Notes: generated by a model from the sequence alone, not told the origin. Positions 1 to 13,020 are shown, numbered from the stretch's first letter. The stretch: DNA of 64,000 bases from Glandiceps talaboti (GCF_964340395.1 NC_135555.1:13580746-13644745); one strand, 5' to 3'. Numbers and translations are program-made.

Positions 1-698
1 ATAATCCTATTTCCCACCTAGATCTTAATCCTAATCCGAAGTGGACCTTTAACTCTGACCACGATTCTATCAACCTGCTTGTATGACAAATTCTATTAAC
101 ATCCTATGGTACATGTCATAAATTGTAAATTGCGTGGTCACAGTAATAATTTTTTGATCAACCAGTTGTCATATCAGATCTGCAGTACTGACTACTCATG
201 CGTATAATCAATCAATTAACTCATAATTTCTAATTAATTAAGAGCTTAATAATATGATCTATTTCAGTGTCAAACTGTAATTATAAAGTGACAAGGTAAT
301 GAATAAGTTAATAAGTCACATCAAGGTGACGTCTATTACGTTCTCATTTGAATTTGACATTGAAATTCTGGTTTTTTAAAAATAATCAATTTTGTTCTCA
401 TTTTGAACTAAACTGCTATGTTACTAGAAATTATAGTTTTTCTTATAGTATTTACATAGATTAACAATATCCTTTTCAAACATGGCAGACTTGTGTTTTT
501 TTAAGACTACATTAATTCATTATTCATCTTACGTATTTGAAAACTAAACATTGAAAGCAGCATTACAGCTGGGTCTAAGGTCTTTGACTCAAGTTACTCA
601 TACGTAAAGATGAACAGAGAAATTGTATTACTACATGTACATGTTATATTCAGAAATCTGTCTACAAGTATACAATGTCTTCAACCTATTTTGAGGGG
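1..698. other. Gene-free AT-rich sequence
   Basis: No coding signal is seen. The first 40 bases match a repeat also found at 12960-12995 (CCTAGATCTTAATCCTAAT), so an interspersed element is cut by the left edge. Confidence 0.5.
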
Positions 699-1362
699 TT
701 TAATCTTTCACACATATACTTCATAGAGAAATATTGTACATTGCTACTAAATCTATGTTAAGTTGGTTAATCTTTCACATATGTCATGTAGAAATCTTCT
801 ACATTGTTGCTCAATCTACGTTGAGTTGCTTAATCTTTCACACTACTGTTATGTAGAAATAGTCTACATTGTTGCTAAACCTACGTTGAGTCGTTTAATC
901 TTTCACACATAACGTCATGTAGAAATCTACATCGTAGCTAAACCTATGTTGAATCATTTAATCTTTCACACATACATTACGTAGAAATATTCTACATTGT
1001 CACTAAATCTACGTTGAGTCGTTTAATCTTTCACACATAACGTCATGTAGAAATCTACATCGTAGCTAAACCTATGTTGAATCATTTAATCTTTCACACA
1101 TACATTACGTAGAAATATTCTACATTGTCACTAAATCTACGTTGAGTCGTTTAATCTCTCACACATAACGTTATGTAGAAATATTCTACCTTGTTGCTAA
1201 ACCTACATTGAGTTGTTTAATCTTTCACACATAAGTAATGCAGATATCTTCTACATTGTCACTAAACCTTGATTGAGTCGTTTAATCTCTCACACATAAC
1301 GTTATGTAGAAATATTCTACATTGTTGCTAAATCTACATTCAGTCGTTTTAATCTTTCACAA
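699..1362. repeat. Minisatellite, unit about 62 bp, roughly 11 copies
   Basis: Units start AATCTTTCACACATAACGT and end GTTGAGTCGTTT. Each holds a short inverted pair, TGTAGAAAT with ATTCTACA. Two neighbouring units repeat as a block near 900-1020 and 1021-1150, so copies expanded in pairs. Confidence 0.9.
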
Positions 1363-2059
1363 AGTATGGCTTTATAGGCCAATCATCACAGAGAAATTCT
1401 TACTCAGCAACCTATCAATATTGAATAGACAACATTCTAATTTTAATATTACAACTCTGTCACAGGACAAGCTGTGTTCAGTGCATGTATGATCCCGAGC
1501 TTGTTCTCAAGATTTTGAATCTTACCAAAGCCATTTAAAACATCTTAATGTATAATAATTGACACATTTCATGTCATTCATCTCTTCAATACTACATTTT
1601 TATTATCTTTGCTTAAAGGCAATATTATAAAATCACCTTGCATAGTCAGGTATTCATATGAATCATAAGGAGACATATGTTGAAATCATAGTAAAATCTC
1701 TCTACTTTTCATTATGATGGAACCCTTATAAATGCATTATGTTTTTAATGTGCAATAATTCATATTATACCATGCACAAACCAAGTTGAACAAAAAATAT
1801 GGAATTTATACTCTGGTCTGGTCATTCTACTTCACGACAATGCACATCTATGTCAGGACAACACGTGTCTATGTCACTGGTTCTGCTGTGTTCGAAATAT
1901 GAGTCAAAATGTTCAAAATTGCCATTATTTTCCCCGATTTTTCTTTGATATTACCGGCGCTGGTTTAATGATGTTATTCTCCAATATTTTTCTTCTTTCA
2001 TCCAGAAAATCCTCGTGACCAAAGGGTTGTCACTACGAGTTGGTAGACATATTTTCCTA
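1363..2059. other. Gene-free AT-rich sequence
   Basis: No open frame with coding character and no clear repeat were seen here. Confidence 0.4.
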
Positions 2060-3250
2060 TTGTAGATATTAGATATTAATACTGTAGATATTACAGCTGT
2101 ATTAAAAGTATCATAGATATTATTACTGACAGGTGAAAGCTGTTCAGAATTTTCTAAAAACACTTGAGTCAAATTTTGTTGAGACGGTACCATCCATTTT
2201 TTATCTGTATTATTGTAGATATTAAAATAAAATATATTGAAAGTATTATAGATATTAAAGATATCAGTATTGTAGATATTACAGATATCAATAGTATTGT
2301 AGATATTGTAGATATTGTAGATATCACGAGTGTTGTAGATATGGTAGATATTATAGATTATATTGCAGATATTACTAGTATTGTAGATAATGTAGATATT
2401 ATAGATTGTATTGTAGATATTACTAGTGTTGTACATAATGTAGATATTATTGATTATATTGTAGATATTACTAGTATTGTAGATAATGTAGATATTATAG
2501 ATTATATTGTAGATATTACTAGTATTGTAGATAATGTAGATATTATAGATTGTATTGCAGATATTACTAGTATTGTAGATATTACTAGTATTGTAGATAA
2601 TGTAGATATTATAGATTATATTGTAGATATTACTAGTATTGTAGATAATGTAGATATTATAGATTGTATTGTAGATATTACTAGGATTGTAGATAATGTA
2701 GATATTATAGATTATATTGTAGATATTACTAGTATTGTAGATATTATCGATTGTATTGTAGATATTACTAGTATTATAGATAATGTTGATATTATAGAAT
2801 GCATTGTAGATATTACTAGTACATGTATTGTAGACATGGTAGATATTATAGATTATATTTTTGGTACTGTAGATATTGCTTGTATTGTACATATTGTAGA
2901 TATACATATCACTTCTATTGTACATATTGTAGATTGTACTGTAGCTATCATTAGTATTGTTGATATTACGGATATTATTAGTATCGTTGATGGTATAGAT
3001 GCTACTAGTATTGTAGACATGGTAGATATTATAGATTGTATTGTTGATACTGTAGATATTGCTTGTATCATACATATTGTAGATATCACTTATATTGTAC
3101 ATATTGTAGTTTGTATTGTAGGTATTGTTGATTATACTGTAGATATCATTAATATTGTTGATATTATTGATATTATTAGTATTGTAGAAGGTATAGATGC
3201 TACTAGTATTGTAGATATAACAGATACCTCTAGTTCTGCAGATACCGTAA
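2060..3250. repeat. Degenerate GTAGATATT-type minisatellite
   Basis: It is built from 9-12 nt words such as GTAGATATT, ACTAGTATT and GTAGATAAT, arranged into blocks of about 60-63 nt. Word lengths are mostly multiples of three, so long frames stay open on both strands (VDI/TSI on plus, IYN/TSN on minus). Confidence 0.9.
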
Positions 3251-3812
3251 TCAGTATTATGGATACCGTACATATTATTACTTACTTAGTGGATACTATA
3301 GTTGGTATTATGGATACTGTACATATTATTACTTACTTAGTGGATACTATAGTTGGTATTATGGATACTGTACATATTATTACTTACTTAGTGGATAGTA
3401 TAGTTGGTATTATGGATACTGTACATATCATTACTTACTTAGTAGATACTATAGTTGGTATTATGGATACTGTACATATCATTACTTACTTAGTGGATAG
3501 TATAGTTGGTATTATGGATACTGTACATATTATTACTTACTTAGTGGATACTATAGTTGGTATTATGGATATTGTACATATCATTACTTACTTAGTAGAT
3601 ACTATAGTTGGTATTATGGATACTGTACATATTATTACTTACTTAGTGGATAGTATAGTTGGTATTATGGATACTGTACATATTATTACTTACTTAGTGG
3701 ATACTATAGTTGGTATTATGGATACTGTACATATTATTACTTACTTAGTGGATAGTATAGTTGGTATTATGGATACTGTACATATTATTACTTACTTAGT
3801 GGATACTATAGT
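3251..3812. repeat. 51-bp minisatellite, about 11 copies
   Basis: The unit includes GTTGGTATTATGGATACTGT followed by a TTACTTACTTAGTGGATA part. Copies differ mainly at one site (GATACTATAG versus GATAGTATAG), and the two types tend to alternate. It continues the reading frame of the preceding array. Confidence 0.95.
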
Positions 3813-4214
3813 TTGTGTATAGTTAGATATCATACTGGGTATAATCAGCATAGTCAATATTACCATTAGTAGTGTCAATACTACCGTCACATACAGTACT
3901 TTCTACTTTACCATACATGTCATCAATGGACCATGATTAAAAGGGGATTCAGTGGATTGAAAGGAGACAGAACTGAAAGTACTTCACCATTTGTATGGTT
4001 TCCATGGTTGAAGTAGAAGAATGCATAGCCATGTTACACATGATGACACTTTGCTGCTTTTTTTTCTTGGCAAATAGAACGTAATTTACGGTGCATGAAG
4101 AGATAGTATTGATCTTGTTCTACATGTATTGTGAATTTTGTGATTAGAGTTTTGATATCCATGGTTAAAATTCTTATTTAATGATTATTTTTATGATTAA
4201 TAATTTTAGTGGAA

Positions 4215-5320
4215 ATCAGAAATGTGCCTGAAATACTGGAAATGTACATAAACTTCAGAAATGTACCAAAATTGTCAGAAATGAACCTGAAATGTACCAA
4301 AAATGTCAAAAATGTACCAAAATTGTCAGAAATGAACCTGAAATGTACCGAAAATGTCAGAAATGAACCGAAATTGTCAGAAATGAACCTGAAGTGCTGG
4401 AAATGTACCTAAATTGCTGGAAATGTAGCTAAAATGTCAGAAATGTACCTAAAATGTCAGAAATGAACCTGAAATGCTGGAGTGAACCAAAAGTGTCAGA
4501 AATGCACCTAAATTGTCAGAAATGTACCTAAAATGTCAGAAATGAACCTAAATTGTCAGAAATGAACCTGAAATGTACCAAAAATGTCAAAAATGAACCT
4601 AAATTGTCAGAAATGAACCTGAAATGTACCTAAAATATAAGAAATTATCTAAAACATTTGAAATGTACCTAAAATGTCATAAATGAACCTAAAATATCAG
4701 AAATGTACCTAAAATGTCAGAAATGAACCTAAAATGCTGGAAATGAACCAAAAATGTCAGAAATGAACCTAAAATATCAGAAATGTACCTAAAATGTCAG
4801 AAATGAACCAAAAATGTCAGAAATGTACCTAAAATGTCAGAAATATACCTAAAATGTCAGAAATGAACCTAAAATATCAGAAGTGAACCTAAAATGCTGG
4901 AAATGTACCTAAATTGTCAGAAGTGAACCTGAAATGTACCTAAAATATAAGAAATTATCTAAAACATTTGAAATGTACCTAAAATATCAGAAGTGAACCT
5001 AAAATGTCAGAAATGTACCTAAAATGTCAGAAATGAACCTTAAATGCTGGAACTGTACCTAAATTGTCAGAAATGAACCTAAAATATCAGAAATGAACCT
5101 AAAATGTTGGAAATGTACCTAAAATGTCAGAAATGAACCTAAAATGTCAGAAATGTACCTAAATTGTCAGAAATGAACCTAAAATGCTGGAAATGTACCT
5201 AAAATGTCAGAAATGAACCTAAAATGGTGAAAATGTAGCTAAATTGTCAGAAATATACACAAAATGCTAGAGACATACATAAAAATGTCAGAAATGTACA
5301 TAAGATGCTGGAAATGTACC
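4215..5320. repeat. 20-bp minisatellite, about 55 copies, with a 312-bp higher-order repeat
   Basis: The unit is two related 10-mers, AAAATGTCAG and AAATGAACCT (or GTACCT). A rare variant block with AAGAAATTATCTAAAACATT occurs at about 4639 and again about 312 bases later, showing block duplication. Confidence 0.95.
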
Positions 5321-7284
5321 AGTCACTGTGACAATCTAACTGAACATCCTACTTTTGAATATCTGTCATAATTTTATCTTTATAACTTCCATGAAATGAC
5401 ACAATTAAAACATCTGCCATTTTCATTTTCCTCAATATCTGACCTACACTGATTTCAACATCTTTCCAACATTCTAAGATTTCAATAAAATCCAACATTC
5501 TCCAATGAATAAATGATACCTTTTTTTTTTTCAAATCAATAATTTAGTAGTATAGAAATCACAGTATTACAATGAATACGTGTCATGTTACGGAAGTCAG
5601 GCAACATCAATAATGAAAGAATAACATAATTTTACTAATACTGCCGTTACGTAAAATCTCACAAAATGGACTCTACGCACGAATTAATCCATACAGTATA
5701 GCTTGGCAGACTATTGTAAGCATTTTTAGCACAGTTTATGAAATAATTGATTTTCATTCATTCACCTCAATGTTACACATGAGTGAATCTAACTGAGGTA
5801 CAATGAGGGGGAATCTCCGTAAGTCAATGTGGTTCATTTCTGAGCTCCAAAATAAAAATAAACAATATTTTTTCTAAAATTTTACAAAAAATTGGTATAA
5901 AAGTCTAAGAAAGTCGAAAAATTTTCAAACACTTTCCTGTATACAAGATCAGATATTTTAAATGGGAACACAAATACTGCAAGAAGTCTGGTTGATTTTA
6001 CCTTGTTACTGCCCTTAATAAAAATATTTGATAAATGACACAACATCAGCTGATCAAATTAAAGGTCTCTACCAAACTATTATCACAGCTACGCAAATAT
6101 TTTATATTACTTTAATAACGTAGTTTTCCAAAAAAAAAATTAAAAAAATGACCTAACACTATGAATTTTCATCTTGGCAATCTTTCACCGACATTGTGTC
6201 TGACATGTCTGTGTCTGTGTATTTTATCTGCCAGCATTCTGAATTCATCAATGTGGATATCATTATCAAACAATGCATAGTGAGATTTGCTGTGGGCAGT
6301 TGAAACAGTTAAAATTTACCTGTATTTAAAATAATTCATGTATTTTTCCAGTACAGGTATTACAGTTGAATGGTTACACTGGTGATAGGTCTTGTGAATT
6401 TACTTGCAAGATGCTATGTTAACAAAAGACATTTATATGTAGAGGGGGAAAAAATGTATTTTTCTTTAATTTTTTCTTCTATCCCAAATAACCCATCTTT
6501 TACCTATTATCCATGGTTTATAAACCTTTAAGATGGGAAAAAATTGAGGATGCATACCGAGGGTTTATAAAATCTGCACGGATTGAAATATGTTGGAATC
6601 AGGATGTATGTATGCATCAGGATGGCCAAGTGTCAGTTTGGCATATGTATGCAAGCTGGAATGCATGTATGCACGAGTAATGCATGATTTGGGACAGATA
6701 TGCAAATTGGGACATATGCCCCAATATTTGACATACATGTATGTGTGGGTTGGGATCTATGGCCATTGATTTATGTGAGGGTTTAATTAAGTACGAGTAT
6801 AGACATGAAAGTTGAATTACAAATTAATGTGATTTGGTCATTGTTACATAAGACGACACGAAGTTATTAGTATTATTAAAAAGGAATTTTTTTAGAAAAA
6901 CTTGGAAAGCGCACTGTCAACAGTCAATTATATGGTAATAACTTAAATAAGTACTAACAGCAACATTTTGATGGCAAGTACGGTACCTAGCCTATGGCGC
7001 TTCATTTACTACGTACAAAATATTTATCAAGATTACCGTACAAATCGCACCTAATTGGCATTCCATTTATCAGTAGACAGCAAAAAGACGCACAAGCACC
7101 TGTCGACAGTCTCCAACTTGTAATTTGGCCTTCTATTTCATGAGATAAAATGGCTGCCCACTTACAGCTGTAGTTAAAGGTACACTTACAAAGCCTTTAA
7201 GGACAAGTATCATTATGAGCTACTTTCATGGCAATATGTTGAACAACTTAATGGTAAAATATTACACTTGAAAGGTCATGAAAC
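5321..7284. other. Gene-free AT-rich sequence
   Basis: No gene or strong repeat was found. A weak relative of the element at 8310-8460 lies near 5985-6030. A stretch at 6600-6740 carries repeated ATGTATGCA words. Confidence 0.4.
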
Positions 7285-7465
7285 TTTTCTCAATATTCAC
7301 CAATTTTTTTCACAAAATTCATCAACATGCAATTTTTTCTGAACATTCATCAATGTTTTCTCAAAATCTATCAAATTGTTCTCAACATTCATCAAATCTT
7401 TCTAATAAAAATTCATCAACTTTATCTCAAAATTCATCAACTTCCCTCTCAAAATTCATTTTTTT
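7285..7465. repeat. Degenerate short tandem repeat around AATTCATCAA
   Basis: About eight imperfect copies of a 20-25 nt unit with TCTCAAAATTCATCAA. The small open frame over it is low-complexity and is not called as a gene. Confidence 0.7.
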
Positions 7466-8309
7466 TTATCGTGTCGTTCCAGAAATGAGAACTTTATTCT
7501 TGGAACAACACAATCGAAAACAAACAACAGTATACATGTACATGGAAAATGGAGGTAAATACAGCAAAGGAGCCTATTCCTACAGCAGAGTTTAATCAGA
7601 TTGAAGTACAAGCAGCTTTTAGTATTTTCACAACTGAATTCAACACACTATTTTTACTGATACTTGAATGTGCTAAAATAATCTAATAAATACATTTTTA
7701 CTATTATAACGTTTTCGCTTTTCCATTATATTCACACTACAGAATATAAAATACACATAGAGTGAATTTACGCTCTTTTCCATTAAACTATATCTGGCTA
7801 TCAAAGGAGAAATTAAGTTCCCTATTATTACAGTGCGTGGATTCATTAATCTTCCTGTATCGTTGTTTAAACTTTCCTGACTTTTCCTGGTGATGGATGT
7901 TATATATAAATTGTAACACAAGACTATAGACAAAAGCAGAAAATAAACCTAGCTGGTCTTTCATTAGAGAGGCACTCAAACCTAAAACTCTTTAGAAATA
8001 ATACTTCCTCTATTTTTTGTCTTCTTAGAGGCAGCTGTCTTATAAATTGTTGTCAAATCAGCGAAAGTTTAAAGTATCATCCATGGAGGGGGTTAAACTT
8101 ATGCACATCACATTCATACTATGGTTGCTATAGCAACGTACACAATAAGTAATGCTTTAATGTCACACATCTGAGTTTATAAGCTATTTGACTTTGAGTG
8201 AAAATACTTCTATATCTATAAAACAATAATGAAACTATACTAGAATAATGCTAATGTCAATGCAAATTGTAGTTTCGCATTGTTAGTACACTTGGTAGTG
8301 CAATAACAG
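7466..8309. other. Gene-free AT-rich sequence
   Basis: No coding exon or clear repeat was seen. Confidence 0.35.
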
Positions 8310-8460
8310 TTTCTCCGACAGTGTTTTTGCTAAGGTTGGGGAACCCTGGTAACAGAAAGGGGGAGTAGAGTAAAACTGACATAGTTTCCAAAACACTGTA
8401 CCATAATTTTGGTGGGGTAGATTTTACCTGTTTACTGCCCATAACAAAAACAAGTACCTT
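8310..8460. repeat. Interspersed repeat copy (family also at 54930-55290)
   Basis: It shares GTGTTTTTGCTAA and then AACCC(T/A)GGTAACAG, a G-rich run, a CATAGTTTCCAAAACA part and a CCTGTTTACTGCCCATAAC-like end with two copies in an LRRCC1 intron. Confidence 0.6.
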
Positions 8461-8879
8461 TCAATCTAAAATCTAAAACAAACATTCCGCCCCTCCATCC
8501 CTTGAACATAAATTCAGCTTGCACCCCTTTAAGCATATACCTTGTAGTCAAAGCTTTTACAATCTACACTACTCACGAATACAAGATGGTGCTATCCCAT
8601 AATATCTATTACTACCTATTTATCAGCAATTCCATGAGAAGTAAAAACATTATTTAATGGGCTTGAATGGCTTTGTCATGAAGTTTTGATTGATTTTATT
8701 TCATTGGCGAAAAAAACAGCTAATTGTTAGAACTATCAAGGCCATAATTACATTTGATTGTTAGTCATTTGTTTGCAGTTTTGATGCATGCTTGTATTAG
8801 TGCTATTATTGATCAATACCTGCATGTTACTTCTTTGCTTTCTTTGAGTCTGACATTTTAACTGCAGTTGACAGTTTCT
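8461..8879. other. Gene-free sequence
   Basis: Nothing recognisable beyond AT-rich DNA. Confidence 0.35.
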
Positions 8880-9140
8880 GCATGTAATTTTGGTTCTTTG
8901 CTTTCTTTATTTGTGATTCAAATAGCGGTATTGCAGATTCGTCGTCACTCGCCATACATGTAGTTTTTTGTTCCTTGCAGCTTGTATTTCTGAGATATTC
9001 AAATAGCAGTATTTAATACAGATTTCACGTCATTTGCCATTATTTTTTTTTATTTTCTTATTTCTGATTCAGTATCGCAGATTCGTCGTCGGTTGACTTT
9101 TGTTCTTTCCTTTCCTAATTTCTGATATTCAGATTGAATT
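8880..9140. repeat. Degenerate tandem repeat, about three copies
   Basis: Copies carry TTCTTTGCTTTCTT-like starts, a GATTCAAATAGC(G/A)GTAT core and GCAGATTCGTCGTC before a G/C-containing end. Confidence 0.6.
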
Positions 9141-9662
9141 ATTACGAAGTAGGCAAATTTACATGTCTTTAGTATCTAAATATTTCAATCTAATACTGAT
9201 TATTTCCACACAAAAATAGTTAAACTACAATTCTTGCAGCTATCTCATGTCCACACATTCATCGCAATGCACTGATTCGTGTCGTATGTACTTTCGTTTA
9301 CTTTTCTCTAGTGTTGATTTTTGTCATATTATTATCGTCGTATTTACTTTATTTGAAATAACAGTTACGATCTAAACCTGACAATAAGCATATCAACAGA
9401 GAATCAGAATTTTTTCCACCATATAATCCTAAATAGATGCCCATCTGCTGAATAGTTGCCCATGGGCAATTGTTTCGATGGGCAGATTTTCAGAAAATTG
9501 TGGTAAAAGTACAAACAAATGCCACCATGATTGTATTTCCACCAAAATACCTAGTATTCATCAGATATATCTTTGATAACCTATTGAAAACTGACAACTA
9601 TAAACACTACACATATTTCAAATGATGACTTCCTGTATGTTTGAACCAGTTTCTGAGACATG
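9141..9662. other. Gene-free sequence
   Basis: No gene seen. Confidence 0.35.
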
Positions 9663-10007
9663 AAAGTGGCCCTATGGATGAGGATTGGGTATTTATTTTT
9701 GATTTTTAATTCATAAAACAAATTTATCATGGCTTCCTACTTGAAAATCAATGTGAAACAACATAGACCAAGTCTGTGTTTGTAACTCAATAAATTGGAA
9801 AAAGCTATAAAATGTGTAAAAACGTTATTCTACGTACAATAACACAGATTTACATATTTATTAATCTTCTGCAATTTACCGAGTTACAAACAAGGACTTG
9901 GTATATGTTGTTCCACACTGATTTTTCAAGTAGGAAGCCATGATAAAATTGTTTCATAAATTCAAAATTCAAAAAAATTACCAAATCTTCATCCATATGG
10001 CCACTTT
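9663..10007. mobile_element. MITE-like palindromic element, about 345 bp
   Basis: Two inverted arms of about 130 bp: AAAGTGGCC(C/A)TATGGATGA at the left end is matched by its reverse complement at the right end, and the ATGGCTTCCTACTTGAAAA blocks also pair. No coding capacity. A one-arm relative lies at 41027-41153. Confidence 0.85.
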
Positions 10008-11542
10008 AATGCTGAATATTCAAATCACTAAGTGATCAAGGTCTGTAGTATTAGATGCATCAAAACGCTGTATTTGTTTCTATCTTACCGTTCCAAAGTA
10101 ACTACATTTTACTGTCCTACTGATTCTTGAAACCATGAGCAGTATATTGTAAACGTGGACATTTTCGTTGAAGATTTATTTTTGTTTATTTTTGCTGGAC
10201 AACAAATATGCAGAAAAGCAGAGACTAAAGTCATTAACCCTTTCATGACTGGAGACGAATTTTAAATAATTTTGGGACCCAATTTATATGAACATTTTCA
10301 TAGTTATAATAATATTACTTCATTACGAAGTAACATTTCTTTAATTCCAGTCTAAAATGAAGCTGATATATGCCAAAAACTTACATAAAAACAAGAATTT
10401 GGTTCAAATAATTTTGGCGGCAAAGTTTTCAGTACTGAATGGATTAAAATACTAAAATACCTTGCTGTACATGAACAAGGTAAATTTTGTATTTTAGTCT
10501 CTACTCATTTGTGTATTTGTAGTCCAGTGAAACAATATACCTGTCTGGTAATTAGTGAAACTTAATCTCTCAGAACTAGCTGAAGATTGAAAAATTGCAA
10601 AATTTTCTAGTAATGAAAATATCTTGGTTTGCAGTATTCTCCATATACCGAGATACATGACTTTCAGAAGGTTTATCACACGTAATTGCACAGATGTGCA
10701 ATTCATGACTTAAATATGACCAATAAAGGTATAAAATTTCAGGAAAACATTAGTGAAAATAAAAAGAAAGGAAATGGAGTTTTGATGATTTGGCCTTGCA
10801 ACGAGGGAAAATAGACAGACAGACATCAATTACATAAACAGAGGGTGTGAAATACAATTCTAACATGGTAAAAACCATACAGCCTTCACTTGGCTTTCAT
10901 ATCATCAGAGAGATACAGTAAACATCAGCGACATCATAAATATAAAAAAAAAAACAGAATATTTCTAAATCATTTCCCTGTTATTGGTATTCTAAAAAAC
11001 CTACAAATAAACATTGACAATATACATGCTTTTGTAAGGAGTAGCGGAAACAGTCCTTCTGTAGTCAGTTACAATTTACGTTTTCCAAGGACTACAGGAA
11101 GAAATTGAAAAAAACAGTCCTTCAAGAATGTAGAATGTACTTGACATGAAGATAACCATTAGGAAATACAAGGTTTCAGGAACTTAAGTGGCCTATCCCT
11201 ATAACCTGTCACTGCTTGAAAACACAACATTTTAGAACATTGACTAAACTATCCCTACCTGTCGCTGTACCTGTACTGACATCAACTTCAAGCTATCCGT
11301 CGTTGAGCTCAAACTGAAAAACTACTTTCTGTGCGACAGTTTTATGGACAAAATAATCACACTACACCATCTGATTTAGCAAATGGCAATATATAATACA
11401 GTCATCAACAATTTATATTCAAGACTTGTGCCCTTTTAACTCACATTGATTGCCATTCTACATGTCCATGTCTCGTCTTCGCAAATCAAGCCTAACTTTT
11501 CCATGTCACTGCGTTACATAAAGTAACAGGTGCTAATCCGTA
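10008..11542. other. Gene-free sequence
   Basis: Short open frames lack coding character. No clear repeat was seen. Confidence 0.35.
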
Positions 11543-11923
11543 TAAAGGCCTAACAAAAAAAATTGTGTGGTTCCAGTTACGCTCAATTTTAGAATAGGTG
11601 GGGTAGGTAGATTTTTTATCTTATCTTATTTCATTCATTTTTTTCATGTGTGAGTGTCTAGTTCAGGTAGTAGTTATGTTTTCTGTTGTTTTTCAAATGG
11701 TCTCTCTGTGTTATTGTTTTTTTCCCATCAGATGTACAGCCATTACAGTGTTATATTGTCTTTTTAAGTTGATGTCAGTTTCCGCATCCACTATTTCTGG
11801 TGAGACATCATGATTTTATTATTTTTTTCTTGAATATGTAAAAAAAAAAAAGTTTACGATCAGCAGCGAAAAAGTAGGTAGGGTTGGCTAACCAGAACCA
11901 AACAATTTTTTTTAGGTCTAAGG
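11543..11923. mobile_element. MITE-like palindromic element, about 380 bp
   Basis: The left arm, AGGCCTAACAAAAAAAATTG then TGTGGTTCCAGTTA, pairs with a right arm whose reverse complement reads AGACCTAAAAAAAATTG then TTTGGTTCTGGTTA. GGTAGGTAG or GTAGGTAGGG lies just inside each arm. Confidence 0.75.
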
Positions 11924-12529
11924 GCCACCCCTTTTTATTTTCATGTTTCTCATGACCTGACCGACCCTATATTTGCTTTGATTTGGCAAAAAGTCAACAA
12001 AAACTGATGCCCTCTATGGCATAACATCACTGATGGTACGACAGCAACACAACCACTGAACCAGTGCACATCTAGAAGCAAATTTTCCTGAATCTCGAAA
12101 TTTGGAACTTTCAATAAAACAAACAGTTCATAGTTTCCTTCTGATTTTAATTGTGACTTCTAAGGCATCCAGACTGTTACAATATGAAAACATATGCACA
12201 CACTTACTTATTTTAATCTTTTTATTTTTTTAATCGACTGACCATCCAATCATTTTTTAAGATTAGATTATGAGGAGAAACATAAAATTAAATTGAGGTG
12301 GCCTAATGTTGTAGCTAAAAATCTTTAAAAGTACAGTGATAGAAACAGGAAATCTGGTAAAAGCTGTATAGTTTACTCACTACTTTACCTTAATTTAATT
12401 AGGAATCATGTAATACTGAACACACAAGCTGATACACTACCTATTCCTCTTTAAAAAAGTATTCGTTATACTGTGAAATACGTGAAAATCCGTTTTTTAA
12501 TGAAAGTGCTCAATTGCTACTGAAATCAA
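11924..12529. other. Gene-free sequence
   Basis: No gene or clear repeat. Confidence 0.35.
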
Positions 12530-12840
12530 CATTATTAGGAAGTGCTGCCACAAGAAAAACGCTTTTTGCTAATAAGCTCAAATGGATACCATTTGCTACT
12601 AGAATTTGCTAATATCTTGACAGATGTTGCTAATATGCTAATCAAGAGAATTTGGTCTTATATTAGCAGATGGAATTTTGCTACATTAGTGGATGGAATT
12701 TGCTAATATGCTAATTGATGCTAGTATTGGCTTAATTTGCTTATATCATATTTGAGAAGTTGCTAGCATGTACATTTATTAGACTACGCTAATATGCAAA
12801 TTGATAGAACTAGCTAAAATGCTCATTTAAATATTTTGCT
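12530..12840. repeat. Degenerate repeat of TTGCTAATATGCTAATTGAT-type words
   Basis: Roughly ten imperfect 20-30 nt copies containing GCTAATATGC and GGAATTTGCT. Confidence 0.6.
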
Positions 12841-12904
12841 TCTTAAAAGGTTACATTTCAATTCCGGGTTATCATATTATGTGTTACCTTAATAAGATCA
12901 CACC

Positions 12905-13020
12905 ATGGTATCATTCTTTTTGTTCTATTCAAACTTTTTCTATAGCTCTGCCAAACGACTGGTTTTCACACCTAGATCTTAATCCTAATCTGAGGGGGGA
13001 GGGGGGGGGGGGGGAGGCTT
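12905..13020. repeat. Interspersed repeat fragment ending in a long G tract
   Basis: CTTTTTCTATAGCTCTGCCA and TCTTAATCCTAAT are shared with 61610-61675 and partly with 1-40. It ends in a poly(G) run at about 12996-13016. Confidence 0.6.

Noticed and set aside
1951-3273. 440-codon minus-strand open frame
   Set aside because: It lies entirely over the GTAGATATT array; the translation is a run of I, Y, N, T and S words forced by the repeat.
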